Of a stretch of 64,000 bases of DNA, positions 10,322-21,680 are shown one piece after another. The notes below the pieces were generated by a model, which had not been told where the DNA came from, made no database searches, and saw only the letters and a list, made by a program, of their open reading frames with translations. Every line of letters starts with the position of its first letter. The stretch's first letter is position 1. Source of the DNA: Siderastrea radians (lineage: Eukaryota; Cnidaria; Anthozoa; Scleractinia; Rhizangiidae); the NCBI GenBank assembly GCA_964017195.1, contig OZ024894.1, positions 29,523,325 through 29,587,324 of the forward strand, given 5' to 3'. The position numbers and the translations under genes were made by a program.

Positions 10322-10958
10322 CTGGGCTAATATTATATGACTGATATCTTCCACGTACCTTCACTGTAAGAAAATGCTGCATCACTGATCACTGCTGGCA
10401 TACATGCCTAGAACAGAAAAAAAGGATCAGTGAAAAAAAAAAAAACAAATTCAGGGCTAAAAATTGGCAGTCACCCAGTCGCCAGTGGCAATTTAAAACT
10501 GACCAGGGCCACGAAAAGTCGAGGCTTAAATGCCTGATAGAGAACTGTAAAGAAAAGTTACACTGTAGTTACAATTTAAATAAATAAGACTTTCATTGGA
10601 GCATCTTTCTTTTCTTTCCCCTCCTCAACTCTAAGTTCATCAATTGAAGTAAATTTTCAGTTCTTGGAGTGCAAAACTCATGAGAGCGAGCACCTGGCAA
10701 ATTACTTTCATCCTTAAAATAATACACGTATTAACTCTATTGTTTTTTCTTTTGACAACATCAAATAACTAATATTGTATGTAACATACATTATTAAAGC
10801 ATTCACAATGTAATTTTTGACCAATGTGACTTTAATGAACAGAAAGAATGGGTGAACAGAATAGTAATTATACTCATGTAAAGCAGTTGTAATTAGTTTT
10901 AGTTATTTATTTAATTAAGCTTAATTAACTGATGATTTTCCGTGTTTAAATAAAGTTT

Positions 10959-11012
<54 letters not shown>

Positions 11013-11660
11013 ATGTCAATTATAAAGGGAGTCGTCATTCACTTTGCTAGCATTGTCACTTCCAGCTTTGAAATGTTGTTGCCAAAGCTACACTTTGCTT
11101 TACGTTTGTGATCCATCTGATTCATGAGACGTACAAGTGCCTATTGTTGGAAATTTTTGCATCCACCCGTGAAAGTGTTTATCTTTCCAGCTTTTGTGGA
11201 ATCCTGAGAAATAATTAATAAATCATCGCCTGAACCCCTCATTTGCAGCTATCCAAACTCTTTTAGCCATTTGTCTAAAAAGTGGTTACATGTATGTCTT
11301 CCATCCTTTGCATGGTTCATTGGATAATACAGGTAAGGTAAAGCACTTGAATATCAATCGATCGACTGAGCAACAAAATGGCAGGACCTCATTTAAGTTT
11401 ACTGGATGTTTTTAAAATCATCTCCAGTCTCCTTTGCTTAACTCAGTAAAGAGCCAATTGCAATTAATCAAACATGTTCTAACTAATCCCAGCAGACAAT
11501 TGTCAGTTAAACAAGCCAGATTGCCTTTAGAAAGCAAAAACACATCAGTACAAATATGTCAACTGCATTAAAAAAATCCTTTGCTTACATCTGGATCCCA
11601 CCCCCCCCCCCCCCCCCCTGCCGGGAATATGATGATTTTTGAGAAAACCAAAAAATGCAT
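10322..11660. repeat. Right arm of the large inverted repeat (partner 4637-6275)
   Basis: This is the inverted counterpart of the left arm, colinear apart from indels. It contains an insertion absent from the left arm, ending in (ACT)n at 10961-11010 after a 'taaataaagtttt' phrase; that looks like the 3' end of a retroposon. A C run at 11599-11618 replaces the short G run of the left arm. No coding exon is recognised. Confidence 0.7.
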
Positions 11661-12506
11661 ACAGTAATTATTTGAACTTTCTAAAACATGAACATTCCAT
11701 AATGAGTGATATAAATAGTAAAAAGCACTTTCCACAATGCAGTGCTTTTATTTCATACATGTAGGTACTGAGATCGAAAAACGTGGCAAATTGCAGTCGC
11801 CTTCTGGAAACTAATATTAAGTGATAAACAAAATTAATTCACACATAAGCTTAAGTCTTGAGCTTAAGTGAAGCCAAATAAAATTATTGAAATTCAAGCA
11901 AACAATTCAGAAATCAGAATTATAGGCTTAAGGAATATTTACGACCTACTTCAGTAGATTTATTAATGAGGATGTGCTTTTTCATCGAGTGGTTACTTGC
12001 ATGAATTTTGGTAGGGGTTTTGCCGAGGATAATCGATATTGTAAACAATGACTGGATTCAGAGTTCAAAAGAACGAGGCAATCCGCAATTATGTCCTGTT
12101 CTGTTATTCTTTTGTTAGTCAATGAGTTATCATCTTGACGATTCGCGTTGGTACTTGTTTTCGTCTTTTACTTCATCCCATGCTTTTAAAAACTGTTTTC
12201 TCCTTTGCCTGGCTACACTTTGCTCCGTAAAAATAAAGCACACTGGTATCCTTCAAAGTTGAGAAAAGCGGGTTATCGTCGTAAAAGTAAATAACTGGAA
12301 ATATTATATTTATGACCAAAGCCAAGACAAATTTCTCTTTGTTCGAGATAACGGGGAATTGGAAATAAGCGAGTTGAGATAGTGGGATCCTTCTAAATAA
12401 AAGCGAAATGTACCATACGTAATATTCTGTGAAATGATTGAAAAATTCCGGGAAACTCACCCGGGAAACTCAGCAATCAGATCTCGAGCAGGACACGCTG
12501 GTTCAA
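11661..12506. other. Region without recognised gene
   Basis: AT-rich sequence. An open frame of 95 codons on the minus strand (12460-12173) is hydrophobic and aromatic-rich but has no recognised motif, no good splice context and no second copy in the window, so I do not call it a gene. It ends just before the TTAA-flanked element at 12511. Confidence 0.4.
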
Positions 12507-12510
12507 TTAA

Positions 12511-13619
12511 GGAGGCTCGCAACAGTTTTTTTGGCCTTAGCATGATCAAAGGTTATTTTCTCACTGGTTTCCTAGCAACAGCTATCACCATCGTGCGTTT
12601 ATAATTCTTTCTCATAATAAAAAAAAATATTTGCCTTCTGAGCTTGTTTCTCGTTATTGTGGGCTGCCATTGTGTAATGCCATTGTGGGCGTTAACATGT
12701 ATGCAATCCGTAATTAAAATAGCTAAAAGGTCAGTATTTAAAGAATAATGGCAGAATCTCCAGGAAGAAGCTCAGAAGACGAAAATTTTTTATTATTATG
12801 AGAAGGAATTATACATGCACGAGAGGACACAAGTACAGCGTGTATAAATATTCATTGCACGTGAATAACCGAGAAATAGACCAGGAAAAATAAAATAATA
12901 CTGTTGTTCGTTGAAAGTTAATATTGACTGAAACCTGACCGAGATTCAGCCTTCTTATCTAATAAACGAAATGTTTATTCAGCCTAAAACTTGCTGGAGC
13001 ATCAAAAAGAATTATTATTCTAACGTCAATCAATTTAAGAGAAAAATCTGTAAGGGCAGTTTAGAAATATTTCTATTTATGCAAATTACGGACTTTTTGG
13101 CTGATTTGTGCTACATTTTAGCAGTTTTTAAATATAAATATCTTAAAATCGCAGCCACCTAGGAAGCTCAATGTACATTACGAATGTTTTGATATCATAA
13201 AAGGTCCTTCAACTGAAAAGAGAAAGTATTAAGTTTTATCTTTCTTGAAATATTGGAGAAAATTGCAGGAATGACCAAAATCAGCCCGTAAAAAATGAAT
13301 CAAGATTTATGTGAAAACGCTCTTACAGATTTTTCCCTAATTTCGCATACAAGTTGTGTAGGTTGAGTAGTTCAAACAGTTCAAGTTTCGTCATAAAGTG
13401 TCTGACTAGTTTTCGAGATATTCGACATTATTTAAAATGAGGGGTTGTCCATTACCGTTGCTATGGTGATAGCTGTTGCTAGGAAACTAGTAAGAAAATA
13501 AACTTTGATCATTTGTTGAAAAGGTGGTGTAGTATCAAGGAAATCGAAATTTATCTTCTATGCGAAATTTTGACTTCAAAAGATACACTCCAAGGCCAAA
13601 AAAACTGTTGCGACCCTCC
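12511..13619. mobile_element. TTAA-flanked element with GGAGG(C/G)TCGCAACAG inverted ends
   Basis: TTAA lies at both borders (12507-12510 and 13620-13623). The ends are inverted copies: GGAGGCTCGCAACAGTTTTT on the left, GGAGGGTCGCAACAGTTTTT on the minus strand at the right, continuing into 'ttggcctt'. A second inner pair surrounds 'cctagcaacagctatcacca' (12570-12590) and its complement at 13460-13485. TTAA targets are characteristic of the piggyBac superfamily, but no transposase is present, so this is non-autonomous. Assignment to piggyBac rests only on the target. Confidence 0.6.
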
Positions 13620-13989
13620 TTAAAGCACCGGGCCAAAGCAATCCATATTTCTCCTCTCTAAGACATTCATATTCCACTTAATAGGCATTCGGGACCGGCA
13701 ATCGAGTTTCTTTAGCCTATCTTTTCATTTCTAACGTCGAAAAGGTATTGTGTTCACGCGCGCAGCCATATTGTGAAATTTTGAAACATGATACAATCAC
13801 CTTTGCACTACCCCCTCAAATTGTGTTCCCTTTTTTCGTTTTTTTTTTTCGCTTTCTGCGAGTAGTATTAAATGACATAAAAGGTGCGGTTTAAGTTTTG
13901 ACGAAAAGTTTCCTTTTGTAACAGTGCATTTTTTTTTTGTTAAACAAACTTTGCTAAAGCACGGAATTTGATTTTACCCGAACACCAGT

Positions 13990-14420
13990 CTAACTTCATG
14001 CTGTCCTTGGCGTAAATTTCTTCTCCGTTCTCTCTCCATTACGATTTCTTTCCCCTTGTTCATCTGTAGGATAAAATACAGAAACGTAAACGTAAAATAT
14101 TCGGTGGTACAAAATTATTTCCAACCACAAATTGATAAAAATCAAGAAAACTGTACCTGACATGTTTACAGCTCTCTGTCGGCGTCTCTCAGTTTTCCTC
14201 TGGCGTTGTTCTTCAGTACCGTGCGTCTTACCTCTCGTTGCCTTTCTCGCTTTGTTGTAAGCTTACTGTTCCTTCGTCTTTCTCGTTTTTGTTTCTGTTC
14301 TGCTAGACGCTATTCTTCAGTGGCGTTTCTCATCCTTTCCAGCCTTTCCCGTTGTTGTTCTCTATCTCCTTCTCTTTTCCTTCGTCTATGCTCTTCTGAC
14401 ATATTTTTCTCAGTATATCA
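13990..14420 (-). pseudogene. Arg/Glu-rich coiled-coil-like fragment, broken
   Basis: Read from 14404 downward, the minus strand encodes a charged peptide starting MSEEHRRRKREGDREQQRER and continuing in the same style for about 80 codons, with one in-frame TAG. A further Arg/Glu-rich piece lies at 14058-13990 after an acceptor-like CTACAG. The composition resembles the Arg-rich N-terminal repeats of some Helitron or STPR-type proteins, but no diagnostic motif is seen. It could equally be low-complexity sequence. The role is not assigned. Confidence 0.25.
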
Positions 14421-14698
14421 TTTAAATTAAAGTTTAATAAAAGATGAATGGACCTATTAACATGAAAAGTCAAGACAAAAATGCGAGGCTAACGTCCAGT
14501 TTACCACGCCATTGGCAATAAGCTAGGTGAAAATTTGCCTCGTGTAAGAATGTCATGAAATGCGACGTATGGACGTACGGCGCACGCGCCCGCGAGCCAT
14601 TCTGCTTGCCATGACCATAAAAAATTACCAGCATGCCTCTTAGTATGGGTATGGGGCTCCACTCTTGCGCCCTTTGGCCGCAAAGGAGTTCCGCTATA

Positions 14699-15238
14699 AA
14701 CTCCCTCAGCCTATAGCACAACAACAGAAGTCATATCTGAAAGATTCGACGGACTTCATCAATTTCTTAGAAAAATGAAGGTTTCAGAAAACACAATCTC
14801 TGTTTTCATGGACGTTCCAACCTTTTTTCAAATATACTACAAGCCTTCCACACAATTGAACCTCCTATCCCTACTCGACTACTGTAAAGAGCACTCAAAC
14901 TTATCTTAGCGGAGAACTCCTTCCAATTTAATGAAGAAAACTATCTACAAATACATGGAACTGCCATGGACACCAAAATGGCAGTTGCTATCGCTACTAT
15001 TTTCATGGCTAAGGTAGAAACAGAGCTCTTAAATCAAAGCACTTTAAAACTGCTCGTCTGGAAACGATTCAGTGACATCTTCTACCTCTGGGACACAACC
15101 AGAGAAGAGATTACACAGTTCAGTTTAACAAACACCACCAAACTATCAAGTTTACGACTGATGTATCCGAAACAAAAACAAACGTATTGGACACTACTAT
15201 TTACAAAGTTGAAAGATTTTCAGTTGCTGTTTAAAAAT
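14699..15238 (+). pseudogene. Penelope-like reverse transcriptase fragment (middle part), frameshifted
   Basis: Blocks typical of Penelope reverse transcriptases appear in order, though in more than one frame. They are PIAQQQKSYLKDSTDFINFL, a decayed region with a stop, the catalytic-region neighbourhood MDTKMAVAIATIFMAKVETE, LVWKRFSD (here the usual RFIDD-type active-site Asp pair is damaged) with LWDTTREEITQF, and a final VLDTTIYK-like block. The order agrees with the family, and the start continues the block that breaks off at 6415. The copy cannot encode an active enzyme. Confidence 0.72.
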
Positions 15239-15239
15239 G

Positions 15240-15954
15240 GCTGCTACATGTTTTTATCATTTATTTATTTATTATTCATTTGACACAAAATGGTAATTAC
15301 GGGGTTACTATATGTAGACTGTTTTAAAATTTTATTTTAGGGATATACTTGTTTAGGAAATTGGGATACGGATTATTTCCAAATTTTACCCAGGATTATG
15401 GATTATTCAGACCCCCCCCCCCCCCCTAACAGGGCCTCTAAACTGCTTAGTGAGGTTCCTTCTTCTTCTTCGTCTCTTTAAATTTATCCTTACTATAAGC
15501 TTCAACAGCAAGGTGATTCTAGGAGACGACGAACGAGCAAAAGAAGACAACGTGTTCAAGTTTCCTGGTTTCAAATAGTAGTCAAACGTAGTTTCTTATC
15601 AATTACTGTTATTCGCTGAAATGTCAATGCTTTTCGTCCAATAGAAATCAGTGTAAGAACAAAACTAGTTCCCAGGCTCATCGCCAAAAGACGCAAGGAA
15701 CGCCTGGAGGTTAAAAATTGCTCGCGAACGAAGCGGCGTGTTTTTGTCGATGTTTAGGAGGAAAACTGCTTCAAAATAATCAATCTCTTCGGCTTTTACA
15801 TGTATGTTTGTGAGGATGAAAAGCAGCTGCTTTGTCACCAGTATTAGGTAAATCTTTCTGTTTTATGCTGAAAATGCTCTGAAAATGAGGAAGATGCGGA
15901 CGTTAAAGAATTATGCGGATCCGTACCACGGCATCCTGTCAGATGCCCTGTTAT
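15240..15954. other. Region without recognised gene
   Basis: The Penelope fragment gives way to AT-rich sequence with a C run at 15412-15426. No exon, repeat partner or RNA gene was recognised. The next element copy begins near 15955. Confidence 0.4.
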
Positions 15955-18404
15955 AAAAGTTATGATTGCACAATATTTATACATTTTTGTGCTGTTGTTC
16001 TTCTATTCTTTGTGAAAACAGTAATTGCATTCGGATTATATAGAAGGGTGGGGTTAGTTTAATCGATTTTCTTTTTAATGTGCGGCTGGGGACTGGCATT
16101 AGCTATGCACGCATAATGTCGAGTTGTGGAATTCAGATGTTCATCCTCATTATTTCACCAATATAGCGACACGAAATGCTGCAAAACAGCATATGACAAA
16201 ATACCATCCACAAAAATCCCTTAGCAACAGTGCAGGATCTGTAGTTAAGAATCTCCTTCCCTCAAGTTACAAAATCTTTTTTTCACGGTCATGTGAGATT
16301 CACTCTGGATGGCTATTTGGTTAATTAACTTAATGCAGAATGAATCAAACAGTTAAATCATGTTTACATGATACTGGTATGGACTCACCCAGGTATGAAT
16401 CGCACTGTTACGAGATTTTGTGCTGTAATCATGTAACAAATACAGAGAAGCAAGAGGGAACTGGGGTGAACTTGTATCAGAATGAAAACCACACAATTTA
16501 CTAATGTCATGTAAACATCCCCTCAGACTAAAGTTGAACAGCTGTCAAGAATGTTGAACAACATCCTCAGATACCCTCGGGCAGTAAAACCATGATTTTA
16601 TTAAAGTGGTGGAAACTCAGACTGGTACAATTTGTTTACATGAGACCGGTCTGAAAGTCAGACTGGCGTAAGCATTTACATGAGACCAACCATCTCTAGT
16701 AAAAATACAGTTTACCTTTTATCCACCAGCTTGGAATGCTTTAATGCCACTTATTTAAATACACATGCTTAAAACAAATATTTTTAAAAAAATTGGGGTA
16801 GTTTTTCATGTGAGCGTGCGTGCTCAGTGCATGACGTGGCATGACATCGCCATCTGAATTGGGGTCGCAGAATGGAGGCGCAGAAAAAAATGTCCTTAGA
16901 ACTTCCCTAAACCCATGGGCTTACTTTTGGCAATTGAGATAATTAAAATCTACTTTGTTTTCCATACAAGTTTTTATTCCATCAACCTGATGTCAGAAAA
17001 ATATGGCAGTTTATTGTAAGGCTTTAGTCATTAAATTTGTACTCTTAGCTAAATGTATGTTCCCAGGCAGTCGTTATCAATTTAAATTTTAAAAAAATGA
17101 AGAGCAGTTTTGAAAAAATGTGATATATTTTTTGTCTTTTTCTGCGAGGTGTTTTGATGTTGGTGATTAGTTTGAATGTATCCACATACACTTTGTGTTC
17201 CCTTAGTAACACATCCATGCACCAGTAACATTTATTTGGGAGTAACCCTACTCCCCTTCCCCCTCCCCTCCCCCCCTCCCCCCCCCCACACACAACTACC
17301 TTCCCAGGAATGGTGATTCAGACTTATTTGAGTGAATTCACTTGACAGGGAAAACTATTGCAAATGATGGATTCACCACAGTTTCATCCCCTCTTGTCAG
17401 TTCATTACATGACAGGTTTCTGACTATTCTGAAATGATTTATGAAGAGGCTTTTCTTTTTGTTTTTCTTTGCTACCAGATTATGACAATTAGTAACATTG
17501 CTCATTGGTGACATTAGATGCAGTGTAAAGGATAATGATCAAACCAAAACAAATTAAACCACAAGATTTTCTACCATCACTGTCAGGGGTAGCAACAGAG
17601 TGAGTCATAATCTGTGCATCAAATTAAGTCACTAGTGATTAATGCACCATTTGTTATTTGCATTGGCAACACTTTTAGTCACAGATTGGTTAATTGATTG
17701 ATTGATTTTTAATTGACTGATTTATCAACTTAGTGGTTGATTTATGACTGATGGGTACTTACATGTGAAGAGATTGATTTTAATACAATAGTCCCTGGGC
17801 ATCAATAAGAGTAAACAAGGCACATTATTATTCCACTCGGCATCAGTTTACCATATAAGGAGAAAACACACGAGAGTATGAGAGTGTATTGCACTGTAGA
17901 AAGCGTATTGCACTGTAGTGTCCCGGTTTCAAATCACTCGTTGAATAAATCATTTAAAATGATAGACAAATATTGTAGTGGAATAATAAATATCATTCAG
18001 TGGTTTTACAGATAATACTCGAGGACATTTTACTCTTTGCTAGCATTTTTTTCTCGCACAATACTACACAAGTTATCTGTCAGACCATCGAATAAGGTGG
18101 ATGTATTGTTCAATTAGTACCTTGTCTAAAAAAGTATACAATTTCTCTCCTCTGAAAACTCCGCAAAAATGAAAAAAAAAATAAAATAAACCGTAGACTT
18201 GTGGCAGATAAAAGACCGAGACAAGGTGAACAAAAATAATTATTGTGCTCAATATTTTAAATATTAAACTTTAAAGTTTACAACCCAAAGCTGGGGCTTA
18301 TTTTAGAATTTTGTAAAACAGGTTTATACCTGCCATCCGTCCCGATTTAATGGAAATTTCCCAATTTTTGAGTTTCAAAACCTAAAAAAATAATAAATAA
18401 ATAA

Positions 18405-18443
<39 letters not shown>

Positions 18444-18486
18444 AAATTGGAGTTCCGTTTTCAGGCTTGGCTAAATCTATATATTA
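15955..18486. mobile_element. TIR element copy 2, inverted and truncated
   Basis: Runs such as 'aaatgctgcaaaacagcata', 'ttcaccaatatagcgacacg' and 'aaatgatttatgaagaggct' match copy 1 on the opposite strand. The outer end 'ggcttggctaaatctatata' (18466-18485) is the intact terminal inverted repeat. The other terminal repeat is missing, so the copy is truncated near 15955. The MITE at 8317-8798 is absent here. A TAAA/AAAT simple repeat at 18388-18443 lies just inside the intact end. Confidence 0.68.
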
Positions 18487-18734
18487 TCCTCATTGATGTC
18501 CACATACTTTGGGAAAAACCAACACTCAATGCGCAGGTCAAGCACGTAAATTTTAAACTTTCTGTCTAATTTATTCATTACAAATATAATTATCTTAATT
18601 ACTGCCATTATCATTGTAATTTCTTCACTATTAATACTCTACTGCACATTATGTTCAAATTCACACCGAAGATGGTAGATGTATCTGCTGATACATGTTT
18701 GTAAAACTTAAGAACCTCGTATTGTTCATTTGTA

Positions 18735-19092
18735 CACAAATGCCTCAGGGTCATCTTACGGATCAGATGGCCCATGGAGATCAGCAACAAAAGTGTAAGA
18801 GAGAAATGCAACCAAGAAGACATCATGGTTGAACTGGCCAACAGAAGATGGAGCTGGATCGGCCACGTTCTGAGAAAGCCCCCAAACGACGTCACCAACG
18901 AAGCCCTATATTGGAACCCAGATGACAGACGCAGACGAGGCAGGCCACGGATGACATGGAGAAGATCGGTGGAAGCAGAGCTAAAGGGAAGACTGGGCCT
19001 CACTTTGAGTGAGGCATCGAGAATTGCATAAGGCAGGGAACGTTGGAGGGATTTAGTGGGGGGCTTATGCGCCACATGGCGTAAAAAGACCT
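18735..19092 (+). pseudogene. Non-LTR retrotransposon (LINE) ORF2 C-terminal fragment
   Basis: The frame reads MEISNKSVREKCNQEDIMVE, then RRWSWIGHVLRKP and RRRRGRPRMTWRRSVEAEL, then after one in-frame TAA the terminal block RWRDLVGGLCATWRKK. 'W.GH.LR' followed by 'RGRP..TWRR' is the conserved C-terminal part of many LINE reverse-transcriptase proteins. Only the 3' end is present, as usual for 5'-truncated LINE copies. Confidence 0.75.
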
Positions 19093-19137
19093 AAGTAGAA
19101 GTAGCTAAGTATTGTTCATTAAATTTATAACATCACT

Positions 19138-19890
19138 GCTTTTATCCATGGTACTGCTATGGGAATGAAAATGGACGTTGCTTGTGCTAACGTTCTTATA
19201 GCCAATATCGAGAAAGAGATCCTTAGACAGAGTACCCATAAACCAGTAGTGTGGAAAAGATTCATCGATGACGTGTTCTCATTGTGGAACATAACAAAGA
19301 TGAAGTGGGTGACTTTATTGAGCAGGCAAATAAGTTTCATCCCACTATCAAAATTACGGCTGCAATCTCATAGAAAGAAATCAAAATCCTTGACACAAAC
19401 GTGTACAAAGGGCAGAGTTTTATAAAGAATCATTGTTAGACGTGCGAACAAATCACAAACCTACGCAGACTTTTCACCAGGTGTTACAAAAGGTTTTTAT
19501 CAAAGGAGAAGCACTCAGGCTTCTTAAAACAATCTCCTCAAAAACTACGTTTGAGGCGAACACAAAGGACTTTATGTCTCACTTGATATCTCGAGGATAT
19601 CCAGCTAGGCTGGCTAGCTGCATACCATCATACGATACTTGGTATCTTGGCGAAGTTCATTATTCAGTGACAGGCACTCTGCTCTAACGCAGAAAAATCA
19701 AACCGCTCTAAAGAAAACATCGTCGTTTGTAACGAAATACTCCTGGTGCCCAGCACTACCTGGTCTCAAAAACATACTAAGAGAGAAGTGGCACCTTATG
19801 TAAAACCATCCAAAGTTAAGAGAAATTTTCAAGGAGCCTCGTCTCTTATCGTACAGAAGAGGGAAGTCTCTCAAGGGGTAAGCTATGAAG
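19138..19890 (+). pseudogene. Penelope-like reverse transcriptase fragment (C-terminal half)
   Basis: The frames give GTAMGMKMDVACANVLIANI, then VVWKRFIDDVFSLWN (the catalytic RFIDD box is preserved), a decayed linker, then KGEALRLLKTISSKTTFEAN with SRGYPARL and a KPSK...SLIVQKREVS tail. This order matches Penelope elements from the catalytic palm to the region before the GIY-YIG domain. Frames shift at least twice. It overlaps in content the fragment at 14699-15238, so it is a different copy. Confidence 0.75.
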
Positions 19891-20316
19891 GCTTAGAAAA
19901 TCGGTAGTGTAGCATCTCTCAAAGGGTTGTATTTTCATTGGACCACTATATGTAGCAGCTCTTTTGTCTTTACGCCTCGTTCTTTGTTTCTTTTGTTTGT
20001 TCTATTGTTTAGCGGACTAATCGTGGAAGACCTTACGACAGCTGCTACATCGCCCTAGAAAATACCACGTACGTACCGTACAGGAGTCGTGTTGGCCCGT
20101 CAACACCTTTTAAAACTGAGAAATAACACAATGAATTCACGAGAAGCATCCATGAGACTTAACCAGCATTTTAACTTCTGTATACTTTATAAATGGAGGG
20201 TTAGAAAATCCAGACAGAGAAAAGTCAAACAATGGCATGACCTCTTTGAAATTGAGAATTACTTAGCGCAGTTAGACTGCTTAAGATCTATCTGATATGT
20301 TGGATGCTAGTAACTC

Positions 20317-20760
20317 CATAAGACAAGAGGATCTCTCTCGTTGTCGATAGTCTCAGGGAAATTTCTGGCTAAGAGAAAGAATTGAGGAGACGGCCGAGGC
20401 ACCATCCATCTTAGGGCCTAAAGCAATAAAAAAGATCTTGCATTTGTAAACGTCTTACAAATTCCCAAGGTCGAGTTTTCACAAGGAAAACCTTAGTCAC
20501 TCTCAGTATTTTGCGCTAAGAAACACTTGGCTATTCGTTCGACTCAGTGGAATATGGAATATGTTCACTAACTGGGAGGAGAAAGGTAACGATAAATAAC
20601 ATGTTCGACACTGTTAGGACTAAGAAAAAAGTCAACTAGTTGAAAGGTAGAGGAACGTTGCAGGTCAAGGAAAACTTCAGTATCCTTAACCCTATTCAGA
20701 TGGGGCTATTTTGGTCTTCTGGGAGTGGGGGGATGGGGATTCCGCTCCCACCTCTTAGCT
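20317..20760. repeat. Duplicated intron segment lacking the stalk exon
   Basis: It is a direct copy of 3587-4210 with scattered substitutions. The bases equivalent to 3911-4123, which hold the whole stalk exon, are missing. The join reads 'gcaggtcaagg', where the source has 'gcaggt' before and 'gtcaagg' after the missing block. It ends in the TTAA-type element end at 20686 and then a TTA microsatellite (20761-20812). Confidence 0.72.
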
Positions 20761-20812
20761 CATTATTATTGTTATTATTATTATTATTATTATGATTATC
20801 ATTATTATTATA

Positions 20813-21680
20813 GCAGAATTCATGACTATGTATATAATAATGGCGGCGAGTAGTGTGGACGTGCTTTAGTCACTTCCGAGAAAGTTCGTTCTCATTGAAA
20901 GCAGGCCAAGTTGAGAGCACCAGAGCATATTCGGATACCGTAAGTGTCTAGGGTGCTTTACAGTTTGTCAAGCAGTTTTGCAAGACTATTTGGTGTCTCT
21001 GAACGGGAGTTTTAGCCGATTTAGTTTGTTGGTATTTCGTGTGTTTTTTGTGTCATGGCGGAGAGACGCCAACGACAACAATATTGTTGTGGCCGCATTC
21101 CCTGACAAATATGTTTTATCGCGTTCGTTCTTTGTTTAGTTTTTCATATTCTTTTCACATTCTTTCAGTTACCGCAATTTATAATTTCCTTTGTTTCTGG
21201 GTCATTTTGCAAGTTTCATCGTTTATTTTGGGTCATTTTACTTTAAAGTTCGCAGTATCGTCATCTCAATATTCCGTTAAGTTATCTACCATGCTTTTCT
21301 GTCTAACGTGTTCAAGGTCACACAACGTTTGTGTGTTTTCTTTACCTAGTTTCTTTTCCTTTGCTGTGTTATTTCATCGTTGTCAATAACCGTCATTTAT
21401 ATTCCGTTAGTAACTTGTAATTTTGTTTTTTTTTCTTAGCAACCGCAATTGTAATCGATGCACTGTAATAAAGGCGCGTTGGAATTGTGACTAGATTGCT
21501 GTAATAAATATTATTATTATTATTATTGAAAACTCGAAAGAGTGTTTTATCAGGTATCAGAACACATCGAGGTCGGTAATTAAAAAAAAAAAAGACTCGG
21601 CTGCGCCTCGTTTTTTCATCCCACTTCTCAGTGTTTGGATATCCTGCTGGAAGACTTTTTCTAGTGTTTGATTACATTTA
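20813..21680. other. Region without recognised gene; probable retroposon remnant
   Basis: The sequence from about 20815 to 21530 ends in 'aataaa(tatt)n' like a retroposon tail (21503-21528). It contains 'atggcggagagacgcc' at 21054 but no extended protein frame of known type. The T-rich open frame starting 21039 is translated low-complexity sequence. A short A run (21581-21592) follows. Confidence 0.4.

Noticed and set aside
10961..11010. CRISPR-like or regulatory array
   Set aside because: Simple ACT trinucleotide microsatellite at the end of a retroposon-like insertion.
14206..14430. Ser/Arg/Leu-rich plus-strand frame
   Set aside because: It is antisense to a more protein-like Arg/Glu-rich minus-strand stretch, and neither has a clear family.
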